The notes beneath the pieces are model-generated. The model was not told the DNA's origin. It searched no databases and was given only the letters and a program-made list of their open reading frames with translations. From a virus: a stretch of 64,000 bases of DNA. The position numbers and the translations under genes were made by a program. The stretch covers positions 39,091-103,090 of IMG/VR virus record IMGVR_UViG_3300033153_009458; one strand, 5' to 3'. Positions 21,860 through 31,277 of the stretch are shown here, one piece after another (the stretch's first letter is position 1; every line of letters begins with the position of its first letter).

Positions 21860-22663
21860 TTACATAGTCATAAATTTTAGTTTATCAGATGGTTTCATAA
21901 TTTCGTGTATCGCTTGTGGATTTTGTCTTACAGCGATTTCTTGAAGTATCTCACTTGGATTATGAACAAATCCTATCATCAAACCATCTTGTTCAACAGC
22001 TGCTTTTACAACTCTTTCTGAAAAACAATATTGTTGTACGTACTTTAAAGCTTTTGGTTCTTTTTTTGTAATAGAAAAAGCTAATGCTTCGTCAATTTTT
22101 GATGACAAAATTTTAACCAGATTTATATCTTTTTCAATAACGTATTCAATTACTTTTCGTGTTGGTGATGGAATAAGCATAACATTACTCTCATCGTCTT
22201 CAACGGCAAGCATTTGAACATATTCACTTGCATTATGGACAAATCGAATAAACGCACCACTTTGGGAAACGGCGGAAATACACATTTCTTCAGTTTGCTG
22301 TTTAATAACTGAGATAACAAAACCATTTCGATCAACAGCTCGTTTTAGAGTTGATGAGGTAATATGTTCACTTTTTGCCACCGCCAATGGATTTCGTTCG
22401 AGTGATATATCAATAGCTTTTTCACAAGGATGCTCAATGAATTCAAACACGCTCGCTTTTGTAATAACAGCATTTATTTGCATTTCTTCACTCGGTTTAT
22501 CAAAAAACCTGATCGCTTCGGGTATCATTTTAATAGCTTTAAGACCAAGATCAGCATCATTTCCAGCTATTTCCGCTAATTCTCGGCCTACGTATTCGTT
22601 ATTGTGTCTTGTATTTTTGGTCTTAAGATCATTCATTTCTTGAAAATTTTTGTTGTTTTCCAT
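21860..22663 (-). CDS. Helical-repeat protein (DUF4116-like)
   Basis: 267 residues from ATG 22663 behind TTTAGGAGACA; a longer frame begins in the dut 3' end. Repeats of about 24 residues (for example TEEMCISAVSQSGAFIRFV, SEILQEIAVRQNPQAI) run through the chain, like DUF4116-type helical repeats found in proteins that bind other proteins. The end DKLKFMTM is close to the shared C-terminal tail. Probably a binding protein; target unknown. Confidence 0.65.
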   Translation of the reverse strand: MENNKNFQEMNDLKTKNTRHNNEYVGRELAEIAGNDADLGLKAIKMIPEAIRFFDKPSEEMQINAVITKASVFEFIEHPCEKAIDISLERNPLAVAKSEHITSSTLKRAVDRNGFVISVIKQQTEEMCISAVSQSGAFIRFVHNASEYVQMLAVEDDESNVMLIPSPTRKVIEYVIEKDINLVKILSSKIDEALAFSITKKEPKALKYVQQYCFSERVVKAAVEQDGLMIGFVHNPSEILQEIAVRQNPQAIHEIMKPSDKLKFMTM

Positions 22664-22697
22664 ATTGTCTCCTAAAATTATTGGACCAGAAGTATAC

Positions 22698-23144
22698 TTA
22701 TTTTTTATCAGTTGAACCAAACCCGCCTTTGCCCCTTTCACTATTACTTAATTCATTGACAAATGTAATTTCGTGTCCGTTTTCATTGCGTTTTAAAATT
22801 GCTTGTGCTACTCGTTTCCCTAAAAATAATCTACTTACTTTTTCTGTATACCATTTTTCAGGATACATATTTATTGGTCTGATTTGCATGTACCATGTAC
22901 CCCGATATCCTTCATCAATGATACCAATCGAATTCGCCATAACAAAACCGGATTTTGGAAAACTCGATCTCGGTACAAGTTCAAAATAGTGCCCTTCTGG
23001 TGGTTGAGTTTGTATTCCTAGATCCAACCAATACAAATCTTCGTCTTTTTTAATTACATCTATGCACGTAAGATCATAACCGGCATCAGTTGGATGTGCT
23101 TTGAAAAATGTAGCATCTTCGTGTAACTTTATTATTTTAATCAT
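22698..23144 (-). CDS. dut: dUTPase
   Basis: 148 residues, the usual length for trimeric dUTPase, which turns dUTP into dUMP and keeps uracil out of phage DNA. Motifs: AGYDL (near residue 22), RSSF (near 65), GIIDEGYRG (near 80), RVAQAIL (near 110) and the C-terminal GKGGFGSTD. All five are present, so the enzyme should be active. Behind the promoter at 23155-23184. Confidence 0.95.
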   Translation of the reverse strand: MIKIIKLHEDATFFKAHPTDAGYDLTCIDVIKKDEDLYWLDLGIQTQPPEGHYFELVPRSSFPKSGFVMANSIGIIDEGYRGTWYMQIRPINMYPEKWYTEKVSRLFLGKRVAQAILKRNENGHEITFVNELSNSERGKGGFGSTDKK

Positions 23145-23154
23145 TGATTACCTT

Positions 23155-23184
23155 ATATTAACCTGTTTAAATTTACTTTGTCAA
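23155..23184 (-). promoter_or_regulatory. Sigma70-type promoter
   Basis: TTGACA, 18-base spacer, TAATAT, 10 bases before dut. Confidence 0.75.
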
Positions 23185-23191
23185 GATATTT

Positions 23192-23482
23192 TTACATTTC
23201 CATAAAAGTTTCGTATAAATTTCTTCGATCTTCTTGTTTTAAGTGTCTTTTAAAATACTCATAACTCATACCACATTGAACAACTACAGTATGCATCATT
23301 TCAAACGAGCTATAATAAACTACGAAATTTTCAAAATAATATTCATTGTCTTTGTAATGAGAGTACGATTTCATTCCGTCTATTTCATCAACGGCTCGAT
23401 TAAAATTACCTAGAACTATTTTGACCCTTTTTCTAATTATTCGATTTCGATCAGCCGATCTTAAACTACTAAAGGCTTTCAT
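23192..23482 (-). CDS. Small basic protein ending in TFMEM
   Basis: 96 residues, basic (RSADRNRIIRKRVKIVLGN), aromatic middle. The end RRNLYETFMEM fits the C-terminal tail shared by the two arrays. ATGA overlap with the gene upstream. Confidence 0.7.
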   Translation of the reverse strand: MKAFSSLRSADRNRIIRKRVKIVLGNFNRAVDEIDGMKSYSHYKDNEYYFENFVVYYSSFEMMHTVVVQCGMSYEYFKRHLKQEDRRNLYETFMEM

Positions 23483-23679
23483 GCTGTTTCTTTCGGAAAT
23501 GCTTCGCCTGAATTGTATATTTCCATTAACTCAGGTCCAATCCAATCCTTTTTAACTTTTTCAATTGTCCAATTTAAACCCTTTTTTTCAACAAGGTGTG
23601 GAAAATGAGCACGAATAATCTGTAAAATAGAATGACCATCTTTCAGTTGCTTGTGAATCTGTTTTTTTCTAGTAAGCAT
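23479..23679 (-). CDS. Small helix-turn-helix-like protein
   Basis: 66 residues. KQIHKQLKDGHSILQIIRAH has the spacing of a helix-turn-helix, but the family is not recognised. Its start is 60 bases from the divergent virion-type genes. Confidence 0.6.
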   Translation of the reverse strand: MLTRKKQIHKQLKDGHSILQIIRAHFPHLVEKKGLNWTIEKVKKDWIGPELMEIYNSGEAFPKETA

Positions 23680-23699
23680 AATTTTATTTTATTTGAGTT

Positions 23700-23707
23700 G
23701 ATAAATA
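23700..23707 (+). promoter_or_regulatory. Probable late promoter (GATAAATA)
   Basis: One mismatch from TATAAATA, 32 bases upstream of the gene at 23739; same distance as at 17925. Confidence 0.5.
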
Positions 23708-23738
23708 CTATTATACTATAATAAACACGAAAACACAA

Positions 23739-23954
23739 ATGACCGATACAATAATTGAAGTAGATGCGAATCAGATTACAATTTCAGTTCCAAGACCATC
23801 AATAGTTGGTGATGCTTTAATCGTAGCGACAGCAAATTCAGTAACTTTTACTGTACCGTCTCCAACGATCATAACACAATTTAACGTTAGTCCTTACGTC
23901 ACGAAACTGAAAGTCGATAAACCAAAATTAACAGAATTTCGAGTCATAAAATAA
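23739..23954 (+). CDS. Small beta-rich virion-type protein
   Basis: 71 residues, almost only short strands. The segment TFTVPSPTIITQ recurs as TFTVPAPTIITT at the end of the next gene, showing a shared repeat. Probably a surface or tail accessory protein; late promoter upstream. Confidence 0.6.
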   Translation: MTDTIIEVDANQITISVPRPSIVGDALIVATANSVTFTVPSPTIITQFNVSPYVTKLKVDKPKLTEFRVIK

Positions 23955-23972
23955 ATATACAAAAGGATTTTC

Positions 23973-24455
23973 ATGGCAATAATTGATATTTTTAAAGGTG
24001 ACGATGTTCAATTTGTGTGCAAAGTCAACACCGATCTAACAGATTGTGAACTACGGGCTGAACTTTGGGATGATTTCTCAAATTACGTCCGCAAAGCTAC
24101 TGGTAATGTTCCAGGTGGTAGTCAAATAGTTATCACTAATGCGGTTGAAGGTAGATTCACAATTTACATTGAACGTGGAGATACAACCGATTTTAATCGT
24201 GAAACAAAAATGCAAATAAAATTAACGACTTCTGATTACAAAGAGCACACTATTTCAGAACACGCTTTGACACTTCAAGATAAAAAGATCGATTGGACAA
24301 ATCTTTCAAGTATCATTATAGCAACTTTACCAGCTAAAGTTACTGTGACTATACCAGCTATACAAGGTGTTGTTGAAGGAACTGGTGTAACAATAACGCC
24401 AACACCAGCTACTATGACTTTTACTGTACCGGCACCGACCATTATAACAACTTAG
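23973..24455 (+). CDS. Virion-type beta protein
   Basis: 160 residues. The N-terminal ~110 residues (MAIIDIFKGDDVQFVCKVN) look like an Ig-like or BppU-type strand domain seen in phage baseplates and fibers; the C terminus carries the VTVTIPA / TFTVPAPTIITT repeat. AAAAGGATTTTC lies before ATG. Assigned as structural from composition and context. Confidence 0.6.
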   Translation: MAIIDIFKGDDVQFVCKVNTDLTDCELRAELWDDFSNYVRKATGNVPGGSQIVITNAVEGRFTIYIERGDTTDFNRETKMQIKLTTSDYKEHTISEHALTLQDKKIDWTNLSSIIIATLPAKVTVTIPAIQGVVEGTGVTITPTPATMTFTVPAPTIITT

Positions 24456-24463
24456 GAGAATAA

Positions 24464-24907
24464 ATGGCAAATTTAACTTACAACATATACAAAAAAAATG
24501 TAGGAGATGCTGAAATGGATTTTTCATCAGATTCATCTCAAGAATTTAGAATTATTTTAACAACTGATTCATATACACCTGATGCTGATCATACGTCTGT
24601 TGCTGATATTACAAATGAATTGGCTACCGGTACTGGATACAGTGCTTTTGCAGATGATAATAAAATTTTAGCAAATATTTTATCTTCTGTTGATAATGCG
24701 GCTGATCAAGCTCAATTTGATGCTGATGATACTACTTGGACAAGCTCAACAATTACAGCTAGATACGCTATCATATACAAATACGTAGATACAACACCCG
24801 CTAATTGTCCATTAGTATGCTTAGTTGATTTCGGATCAGATAAAAGTTCGTCTGATGGTGATTTCACTATTCAGTGGAGTACAGATGGTTTCTTAACGCA
24901 CGACTAA
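24464..24907 (+). CDS. Virion-type protein
   Basis: 147 residues, S/T/D-rich. The run TDSYTPDADHTSVADITNEL and the end DFTIQWSTDGFLTHD are typical of a small structural protein found beside tail or head genes in many phages. TAGGAGAATAA precedes ATG. Ends against the converging gene at 24904. Confidence 0.65.
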   Translation: MANLTYNIYKKNVGDAEMDFSSDSSQEFRIILTTDSYTPDADHTSVADITNELATGTGYSAFADDNKILANILSSVDNAADQAQFDADDTTWTSSTITARYAIIYKYVDTTPANCPLVCLVDFGSDKSSSDGDFTIQWSTDGFLTHD

Positions 24908-25269
24908 AGATTTGCTAACTCCCAACTCGCCATAATATGTTTTGGGAGTTTATTTTTTAATTCTTTATTACAAACAAAAAATGTGTGATGACCGGGTACT
25001 GTTGTAACAACTTCAATAATAAAATATGGATTATTATCTTCATTATCCAAATCGAATTTTATAAATCTTGGATTAATTTGAATATCGTCCAAAATAAATG
25101 TAAAATCTTCTGGTCTTTCGTTATTAATTAATGGTATGTGAAAATTTGAAATCATTTTACCTTGATTTTTAGTGTGATGAATATTCCATGCTGACCATCC
25201 ACTTTTTTCAAAATATCTTTCAAAACCACTAAAACCCTGATCAACTATTTTTATTTTAGTACCACTCAT
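24904..25269 (-). CDS. Hypothetical protein ending in SWELANL
   Basis: 121 residues, beta-rich; final helix NKLPKHIMASWELANL matches the C-terminal tail of the arrays. Overlaps the polymerase 3' end by 14 bases. Function unknown. Confidence 0.7.
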   Translation of the reverse strand: MSGTKIKIVDQGFSGFERYFEKSGWSAWNIHHTKNQGKMISNFHIPLINNERPEDFTFILDDIQINPRFIKFDLDNEDNNPYFIIEVVTTVPGHHTFFVCNKELKNKLPKHIMASWELANL

Positions 25270-27805
25270 CTGTTATTTTGTTTACTCTTTCAGTCTGCCA
25301 TTTAAGTTTTTCAAATATTCCGTCTAATGGTTTTTTCATTGTTTTTTGAAATTGTGTCTGATAATCAATTTCAATAGCATCTAAAATTTCTTTTGGCATT
25401 CTATCAATACACGCGATCACATTCGACTTAAAAATATTTGGTTCTTTGATATAAGCGTACAGAATTTTGTCACCTTCGTTAATTTGAGCTTCATCCTCAA
25501 TTTTAAAATGTTTCAATGCTTTGTTGAAAATCTTACTTGCTCTGACATTGATAGGAACAGATTTTTGACCTAATTGGTATTTTGTCATTCCATTTACACC
25601 TGTTGGTCGGGCTACTTGTTCAAACGGCATTTCAAAAAATTCTTTTTTATATTTTTCGATGAAGTCTAAACTCGCATCATTATCATCAGTATCTAGAATA
25701 ACATTAATTGCTTCCTTAAGTTTATCCCGTACTGTTTTTGGAGTATTTGATCGTACAACTTCTATACCTCTAATCTTCAATGGTAATTTATCAAGATCCT
25801 GATCAACACCATCTTTGTGAATCAATCGCATAATATATCGTTTTTTTGATGCAAATATACTCCGATCTGCAACCGCTTCAAATTCCATAACGTACGTATT
25901 TCGACGTAAATTAAATGCATTCGCCAAGTCCGCAAAATATGACTTAATTACTGGTTCGACGTTACTCGCCATGTATTCTTTAATAAATTTCAGGATTTCT
26001 TTTCTATCGTCTGAATCACCAAACTTATCACGAATAGTTTTATCCATGTACAAAAAGATCGAATCAGTATCACCGTAAATATTTTTAATATCTGGAAAAG
26101 CATCTGTAATCGTTTTTTTAGCACCTTTACTACATTGTTGACCAGTGGTTGTGATAGCTGATGCAATTTTAATATTGTAGTATCTTGAACCAACATTAGC
26201 TAGAGCACCATAACCACTGTTCAGAAAAATTTTAAGTGCCATTTGTTCAACATGTAAAGTTGATTTTTTACTCTGTAATTTTTCAAGCTCATCTTCTGTA
26301 AGTGTATTTTTATTTGCATCGATGTATTGCCCGACCTTTTTCTTGTTGCTTTTTTTCTTTCTTCTTAAATCAAAATCGTGTTTGAACACAACCGGTAAAA
26401 TACCTTCGATGTCTGTTCTAAAAAACTCACCATTCGCCATAACACAAACTTTTTCTTGTTGCATAAGCTGTTTGTATTTTTTTAATTCTTCAATTTCAAT
26501 AAAAGCAAATTCAGCATTTTCCGGCATCCAGTTAATTTTTCTAATTTTATCTTGTAATTCTTTAAGACCGCTCGGTAACTGACTGCTTGGAACTATAGTT
26601 TCGGGTGATACATTACCACTGATTAATTGATTTGGATAACTCGATACAATATCCCAAACAGAAACATATCTGTACAACCCCGGTATAGGACGTTGTGTAT
26701 ACCCACCCGGAAATGCTTCTTTTTGAATATTTTTCGGTCTAGGTGGAATAGCGATATCACGTTTTTTTAATTCGTTGTACAAGCGCACATCCCACGGCTT
26801 TACAGTTGCAAAACTGTCTTCATAAAGACTTTTGTTCATGTAAGTAAGCATCATGAACACTTCGAAAAAGTTTCGTTTTTTATCCATTTCTGGAATCAAC
26901 TCAACATCTTGAATATTATAATCGATGTACGTTTCGAAATCGTTTTCGTACAACTCACTCAAATTTCGGAATGAATCGTGATAATCCAGTTTGCCTTTTC
27001 CTAATTCAGCACTAGCGACTGTTTCAAGCCGGTAATTTTCTTGTGGTGTAAAAGACCAGTTCTTGTAAAGGGCCAAATAGTCGGCCATTGTAACACCAAC
27101 AATATTGAATTCAAATTCATTTTTATATAGACGCTCTTTGACTTCGTTCAATGGTGATAATTTGTGATGCATTCCTTCCGGTAATTGCCGCTTGATCCGA
27201 TTGATTAAATACGGAATATCAAAATCATCAATATACCATCCCGAAATAATATCTGGTCTTTCTTTCCTAAAAAATAAAATAAATTTTTCTAAGAGATCGC
27301 ATTCATCGTTGCATTTAAAATATGTTACGTTGTTTGCTTTCGGTTTGTAATCTTCTTTGAATCCGAAAGTATAAAATTGATTTTTGTAATGATCCTTTAT
27401 AGTGATCGCAGTCACCGGGTACAACGCTTGACTAGCTTTAGGAAAGCCTTCAGTGCTATGACACTCAATATCTAAAATGAATATCTTGACTTTTGTGTAA
27501 TCCGGGATAATATCATATCTGTATCGATCAGATAAAAATTGGTATTTCGGCTCAATGTCATTGTAAATATCGGTGAACGTATCATTATCACGTCTCCATT
27601 TATACATTTCAGAGATGCTATCAAAATCAATCATGCCGATATTTTGGCCGAACATATCTTTGCATTTAGTTTGCTTACCAACTTTGATACCTAATGAAGG
27701 CTTGTACTTAATAGTTTCTCTTTTTCGTTGTCCATGTTGGTCAACATAAAAATGAATAAGCGCATTTCCACGTTGAACAACATTTGTATAAAATGGTCGC
27801 ATCAT
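25256..27805 (-). CDS. 43: DNA polymerase (gp43, family B)
   Basis: 849 residues (T4: 898). The 3'-5' exonuclease is present: IFILDIECHS (Exo I, near residue 108), DIPYLINRI (Exo II, near 192) and Y-x3-D in YNIQDVEL (near 292). Polymerase motifs: A, VWDIVSSYPNQL (near 382); B, KIFLNSGYG (near 525); C, GDTDSI (near 575). It copies the phage genome with the gp45 clamp. The C terminus (RVNKITDEWY) lacks an obvious T4-type clamp-binding peptide, so clamp contact may differ. Next to the gp41-like helicase gene, 12 bases apart. Confidence 0.97.
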   Translation of the reverse strand: MMRPFYTNVVQRGNALIHFYVDQHGQRKRETIKYKPSLGIKVGKQTKCKDMFGQNIGMIDFDSISEMYKWRRDNDTFTDIYNDIEPKYQFLSDRYRYDIIPDYTKVKIFILDIECHSTEGFPKASQALYPVTAITIKDHYKNQFYTFGFKEDYKPKANNVTYFKCNDECDLLEKFILFFRKERPDIISGWYIDDFDIPYLINRIKRQLPEGMHHKLSPLNEVKERLYKNEFEFNIVGVTMADYLALYKNWSFTPQENYRLETVASAELGKGKLDYHDSFRNLSELYENDFETYIDYNIQDVELIPEMDKKRNFFEVFMMLTYMNKSLYEDSFATVKPWDVRLYNELKKRDIAIPPRPKNIQKEAFPGGYTQRPIPGLYRYVSVWDIVSSYPNQLISGNVSPETIVPSSQLPSGLKELQDKIRKINWMPENAEFAFIEIEELKKYKQLMQQEKVCVMANGEFFRTDIEGILPVVFKHDFDLRRKKKSNKKKVGQYIDANKNTLTEDELEKLQSKKSTLHVEQMALKIFLNSGYGALANVGSRYYNIKIASAITTTGQQCSKGAKKTITDAFPDIKNIYGDTDSIFLYMDKTIRDKFGDSDDRKEILKFIKEYMASNVEPVIKSYFADLANAFNLRRNTYVMEFEAVADRSIFASKKRYIMRLIHKDGVDQDLDKLPLKIRGIEVVRSNTPKTVRDKLKEAINVILDTDDNDASLDFIEKYKKEFFEMPFEQVARPTGVNGMTKYQLGQKSVPINVRASKIFNKALKHFKIEDEAQINEGDKILYAYIKEPNIFKSNVIACIDRMPKEILDAIEIDYQTQFQKTMKKPLDGIFEKLKWQTERVNKITDEWY

Positions 27806-27817
27806 ATATTATACCTT

Positions 27818-29230
27818 TTACGCCAGATCATCGTCAAATAAAATATCTTTCTCATCACCGTCTTCATCAAATTCATTAATTGCGCCTTTTTTTTGTTGAT
27901 TTTGATAATCAAGTCTATCTTTAACAGCCACCGGTATTACTTGCTCAGATTCTTCTAAATCGTATAATGTCATTTTGTGTTTATTAACTCCAACTGTATA
28001 GTATTGATCTACGTTTGCACCGAACCGAGTTTTTAAAACTTTAAAAACATATTTGTTTTGTTCAGCCATTTCATCATTTTGAAGAATCGACATCATACAA
28101 TCAAGAGTCATCGGAATACCGAATGAATCCGAAGTATCAGTCATTGAACTATCTTTGACTGTTTTCTCTGAACCGGCTCTATTTGTTTGAGTAGCCGTAA
28201 GCACTGCTACATTTTCTTCAACTGCAAGTGCTCTAAATTCTTCTGTGATTGCTTTAATATATCGATATGAGTCTGAACCCTGTGAAGCTGGTAATCTACA
28301 AGAACTAAAAATATTCAGATAATCAATGATAATAACATCTGGTTTAAAATCGTTCTTTTTTAATTTAAGTTCTCGTAAAAAATTCTGAATGTGTAATTTG
28401 TTTGCTGTACCGGTTGGGTATTCTTTAATCAACAACCTACCCATTTTTTTCGTTGTTAGAATCGACTTGATTCGTTCTTTATAACTTTTTTTACTTAAGT
28501 TTATATCGAATTGATGCATATCCATATTCAGAATATTTGAGTCAATTCTTTGGTACAACATTTGTTCAGACATTTCACCCGACACGTAAAGAACATTATA
28601 TCCTTGACGTGTAAAATCAGCGGCCATATGACAAAGAACAAGAGTCTTACCTATATTTGATCTACCTATGAAAGCCGATATAGTCTTTCTTGGCAAGCCG
28701 CCACAAAAAGCGTTATTAATAGCCTCAACACTTGTTTCGAATTTCTCTTCATCCGATATATAGAAATCATACTGGCTACCATAATCAAACATATATTCCA
28801 TTCCTAAAGAATGTTTAAAATCAATTGATATGGCTTCTTTTACTTTATCGTATATTTGAGTTTGTGATCCTTTTTCATCAATAATTTGAACTGATTCCAA
28901 AATAGCTTGTTTCAAAGATTCTTCTTGAACCCACTTTTCAGTTTCATCAATTACGAATTCTAGATTTTCTTTAATTGGAATTTTCTTTAATCTGTTTAAT
29001 TCCTTAATTGTTTGAGCTGTTGAATCTAAATCAATATTTTGATCTCTCTCTAGTAATAATTTTACTTCGTCGTAATCTGGACGCTTCGAATATTTGTCAG
29101 TATAAATTTTTATTTTATCAAGTATGAATCGATACTCTTTATCATCTATTATTTTTTTATCTATGTACGGATATACTATTGAAAAAAATCTATCGTTACT
29201 GAGCAAATAACTAAAAATAGTTTTTAGCAT
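27818..29230 (-). CDS. 41: Replicative DNA helicase (gp41, DnaB-like)
   Basis: 470 residues (T4: 475). The RecA-like C-terminal domain has Walker A GRSNIGKTLV near residue 190, Walker B VIIIDYLN near 300 and TATQTN motif near 345. The N-terminal ~150 residues form the helical DnaB N domain. It unwinds the fork as a hexamer with primase. The acidic end (EDGDEKDILFDDDLA) may dock partners. Directly upstream of the polymerase in the same operon. Confidence 0.93.
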   Translation of the reverse strand: MLKTIFSYLLSNDRFFSIVYPYIDKKIIDDKEYRFILDKIKIYTDKYSKRPDYDEVKLLLERDQNIDLDSTAQTIKELNRLKKIPIKENLEFVIDETEKWVQEESLKQAILESVQIIDEKGSQTQIYDKVKEAISIDFKHSLGMEYMFDYGSQYDFYISDEEKFETSVEAINNAFCGGLPRKTISAFIGRSNIGKTLVLCHMAADFTRQGYNVLYVSGEMSEQMLYQRIDSNILNMDMHQFDINLSKKSYKERIKSILTTKKMGRLLIKEYPTGTANKLHIQNFLRELKLKKNDFKPDVIIIDYLNIFSSCRLPASQGSDSYRYIKAITEEFRALAVEENVAVLTATQTNRAGSEKTVKDSSMTDTSDSFGIPMTLDCMMSILQNDEMAEQNKYVFKVLKTRFGANVDQYYTVGVNKHKMTLYDLEESEQVIPVAVKDRLDYQNQQKKGAINEFDEDGDEKDILFDDDLA

Positions 29231-29236
29231 TTTCTC

Positions 29237-29524
29237 CTATAATTTTATAAAATCCTTCGTTTGTTTCGTTATTTTTATTCGTCTTACTATGTCTTCACCA
29301 GACATTTTTTCTATATCTTGTGGTTTTAAATCTATACTTACTTCGTATGAATTTGGTTTATTCCGTAATAATTGAATATGCACCACAATTTTTTCAACAT
29401 TATTCCAATCATCATTATTATGATCACCGCTTTTGAAAATAATATCCAACCCATCCGGGCCGTACCCAAACGGATTCAATTTATCATAAATCATCTGTAT
29501 TAAAGGATCGTCAATAAAATTCAT
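29237..29524 (-). CDS. Array-2 paralog (TKDFIKL tail)
   Basis: 95 residues. Layout of the array: N-terminal helix (PLIQMIYDKLNPFG), two or three strands (KIVVHIQLLRN, YEVSIDLKP), helix, then QTKDFIKL. Overlaps the gene upstream by ATGA. Last array gene before the helicase. Confidence 0.75.
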   Translation of the reverse strand: MNFIDDPLIQMIYDKLNPFGYGPDGLDIIFKSGDHNNDDWNNVEKIVVHIQLLRNKPNSYEVSIDLKPQDIEKMSGEDIVRRIKITKQTKDFIKL

Positions 29525-29787
29525 AAATCTAAAAGATCCTTTGCTAATGATGTTGCTTTTACTAAACTTCTCAATTCATCCAACTCGAAATAATCACGGG
29601 CTGTTTGATGAATTATTTTACCTTTTTCGAATATTTCTATTCTTATCTGATCAAGATCATCTATTGTTTCAATCAATCCTGTATAAGTGTTAATTACAAA
29701 TGACTGAACACCTTTATTATACAGAGTTTCCTTTAAAATATCAATAGCTACATCATCAGGTATAACTTGTTTATCTATTTCTCCCAT
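29521..29787 (-). CDS. Array-2 paralog (AKDLLDL tail)
   Basis: 88 residues: helix (VAIDILKETLYNKG), strands (SFVINTYTG, IRIEIFEKGK), helix, then ATSLAKDLLDL. Function unknown. Confidence 0.75.
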   Translation of the reverse strand: MGEIDKQVIPDDVAIDILKETLYNKGVQSFVINTYTGLIETIDDLDQIRIEIFEKGKIIHQTARDYFELDELRSLVKATSLAKDLLDL

Positions 29788-29937
29788 TTAATATCCTGTA
29801 TATGAATTTTTTCTTGCCGTTTGTGATCGTTTAAGATCTTGTTTATGATGATATTCAGATAATTTGTATCCAAATGTTATTGCTAAAAAATTTGAAATTA
29901 TATAAATTCCTATTAAAAGAAGCCATAACCACCACAT
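29788..29937 (-). CDS. One-helix membrane protein inside array 2
   Basis: 49 residues; W-rich transmembrane start (MWWLWLLLIGIYIISNFLAI), basic tail. TAGGAGAATATT before ATG. It does not share the array tail. Confidence 0.6.
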   Translation of the reverse strand: MWWLWLLLIGIYIISNFLAITFGYKLSEYHHKQDLKRSQTARKNSYTGY

Positions 29938-29946
29938 AATATTCTC

Positions 29947-30195
29947 CTATAAATTGATGAAATCGTACGCACTGCCTTCAATTCTATTGAATCTAAATAT
30001 TTTTACGTAATCATCTTTTGTGTACACTGAATTAAGAATTATTGTTTCGTAACCATCGGTTCTTTTATCGTAATAATGAACAAGTAAAAGTTGATGAACT
30101 TCATTCGGGAATAATGTTTCCATTTTAACAATAATACAATCACCGAATTCTGTTAAAGCTTCATCAAAAATTGCAATTAACTGTTCTCCTTTCAT
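29947..30195 (-). CDS. Array-2 paralog (AYDFINL tail)
   Basis: 82 residues: MKGEQLIAIFDEALTEFGDC helix and strand, LLVHYYDKRTDGYETI strands, then EGSAYDFINL. Start overlaps the upstream stop (TAATG). Confidence 0.75.
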   Translation of the reverse strand: MKGEQLIAIFDEALTEFGDCIIVKMETLFPNEVHQLLLVHYYDKRTDGYETIILNSVYTKDDYVKIFRFNRIEGSAYDFINL

Positions 30196-30497
30196 TATAA
30201 CTCCATAAAATCGTGTGCGGCCATATGAATCTTAAATTTGGCATCAAGTAAACCCGCCATATCTTGTATGCATCCACCGTTCCAAATTTTCATTTCTTTT
30301 CGACTAACCGGTATTTTAATTTCTACTTTTGGTTTACTTGGAAAATGTAAATAAAAAATTAAATGATTATCCAGTACATCCCTAGCGTACGTAATACCAC
30401 TCGGAAATAATTTGTACTGTCGATTCGCAAAAAAATATGACATTATTTCTCTGTAAATCGGCATTCCTTTCTGAACTGTTATTTCTTTCCAAATCAT
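30195..30497 (-). CDS. Array-2 paralog (AHDFMEL tail)
   Basis: 100 residues. Helix (MPIYREIMSYFFANR), strands (LIFYLHFPSKPKVEI), helix (DMAGLLDAKFKI), then HMAAHDFMEL. ATGA overlap with the upstream gene. Confidence 0.75.
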   Translation of the reverse strand: MIWKEITVQKGMPIYREIMSYFFANRQYKLFPSGITYARDVLDNHLIFYLHFPSKPKVEIKIPVSRKEMKIWNGGCIQDMAGLLDAKFKIHMAAHDFMEL

Positions 30498-30772
30498 AAT
30501 TCAATAAGATCCTTCGCTGTATAGAATATTGCTGCTTTTCTAAGTTCTTCTATTATTTTATCTAATAAATCAACATCATCGAATTCAACTTTATAAATTT
30601 TGAGCGAATGAGATATACCATTTATTTCATCACGATAAATCATATTTAAATAAGCCGAATCCTTGTATATTTTATTAGACCATTCACAATATCTATAACT
30701 GAATCTTGGATACTTTAATAAAGCATCATGACAACAAGCCCACACTTCATAAAGATTTCGATCTTCAATCAT
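30494..30772 (-). CDS. Array-2 paralog (AKDLIEL tail)
   Basis: 92 residues; helix (LYEVWACCHDALLKYP), strands (YLNMIYRDE, HSLKIYKVEF), helix (LLDKIIEELRKA), then FYTAKDLIEL. ATGA overlaps. Confidence 0.75.
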   Translation of the reverse strand: MIEDRNLYEVWACCHDALLKYPRFSYRYCEWSNKIYKDSAYLNMIYRDEINGISHSLKIYKVEFDDVDLLDKIIEELRKAAIFYTAKDLIEL

Positions 30773-31023
30773 AGTTCCATGAAATCTGAAGATGTTTGAT
30801 AGACTCTTTTTTTTCGAATTTCATTTTCGAACATTTCAGCTGTAATCGAATCAGTATTATCAAAATATAAATGATTAATACTATTATTAAGCTCATCCAT
30901 ATAAATTAGCAAATACAACCCGTGTGTTGAAAGCTCTGAATCATCTATTTTTCCAAATTGTAAAAAACGAATTCCTTTGCATTTATTCATTGCTTCATAA
31001 AAAAGATCAGATATATCTTTCAT
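30769..31023 (-). CDS. Array-2 paralog (SSDFMEL tail)
   Basis: 84 residues; helix (ISDLFYEAMNKCKG), strands (RFLQFGK, GLYLLIYMDELN), helix (AEMFENEIRKKR), then VYQTSSDFMEL. Confidence 0.75.
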   Translation of the reverse strand: MKDISDLFYEAMNKCKGIRFLQFGKIDDSELSTHGLYLLIYMDELNNSINHLYFDNTDSITAEMFENEIRKKRVYQTSSDFMEL

Positions 31024-31277
31024 AACGACATTAATTCATTGGCTATTGTGTATCTACGTCTATCTATAATTAATTGTTCAAAATATTCAACCGTTGGTTC
31101 ACTATCTGATTGTACTCTTACAATTTCTAATTCTGTATAATCCGGCCTATAAAGAAAAGTAAGCATTGTGTCTAAATTGTCTATTTCGCTTAAATTTATT
31201 GGTACTAATACTTCGCACTCGAACGACATATTTTCAATAGCTTTCCAAAAATTATTTTGAATTTGAGTCGCTGTCAT
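31020..31277 (-). CDS. Array-2 paralog (ANELMSL tail)
   Basis: 85 residues; helix (IQNNFWKAIENM), strands (CEVLVPINL, LTFLYRPDYTELEIV), helix (VEYFEQLIIDRRR), then YTIANELMSL. Near-textbook copy of the family layout. Confidence 0.75.
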   Translation of the reverse strand: MTATQIQNNFWKAIENMSFECEVLVPINLSEIDNLDTMLTFLYRPDYTELEIVRVQSDSEPTVEYFEQLIIDRRRYTIANELMSL

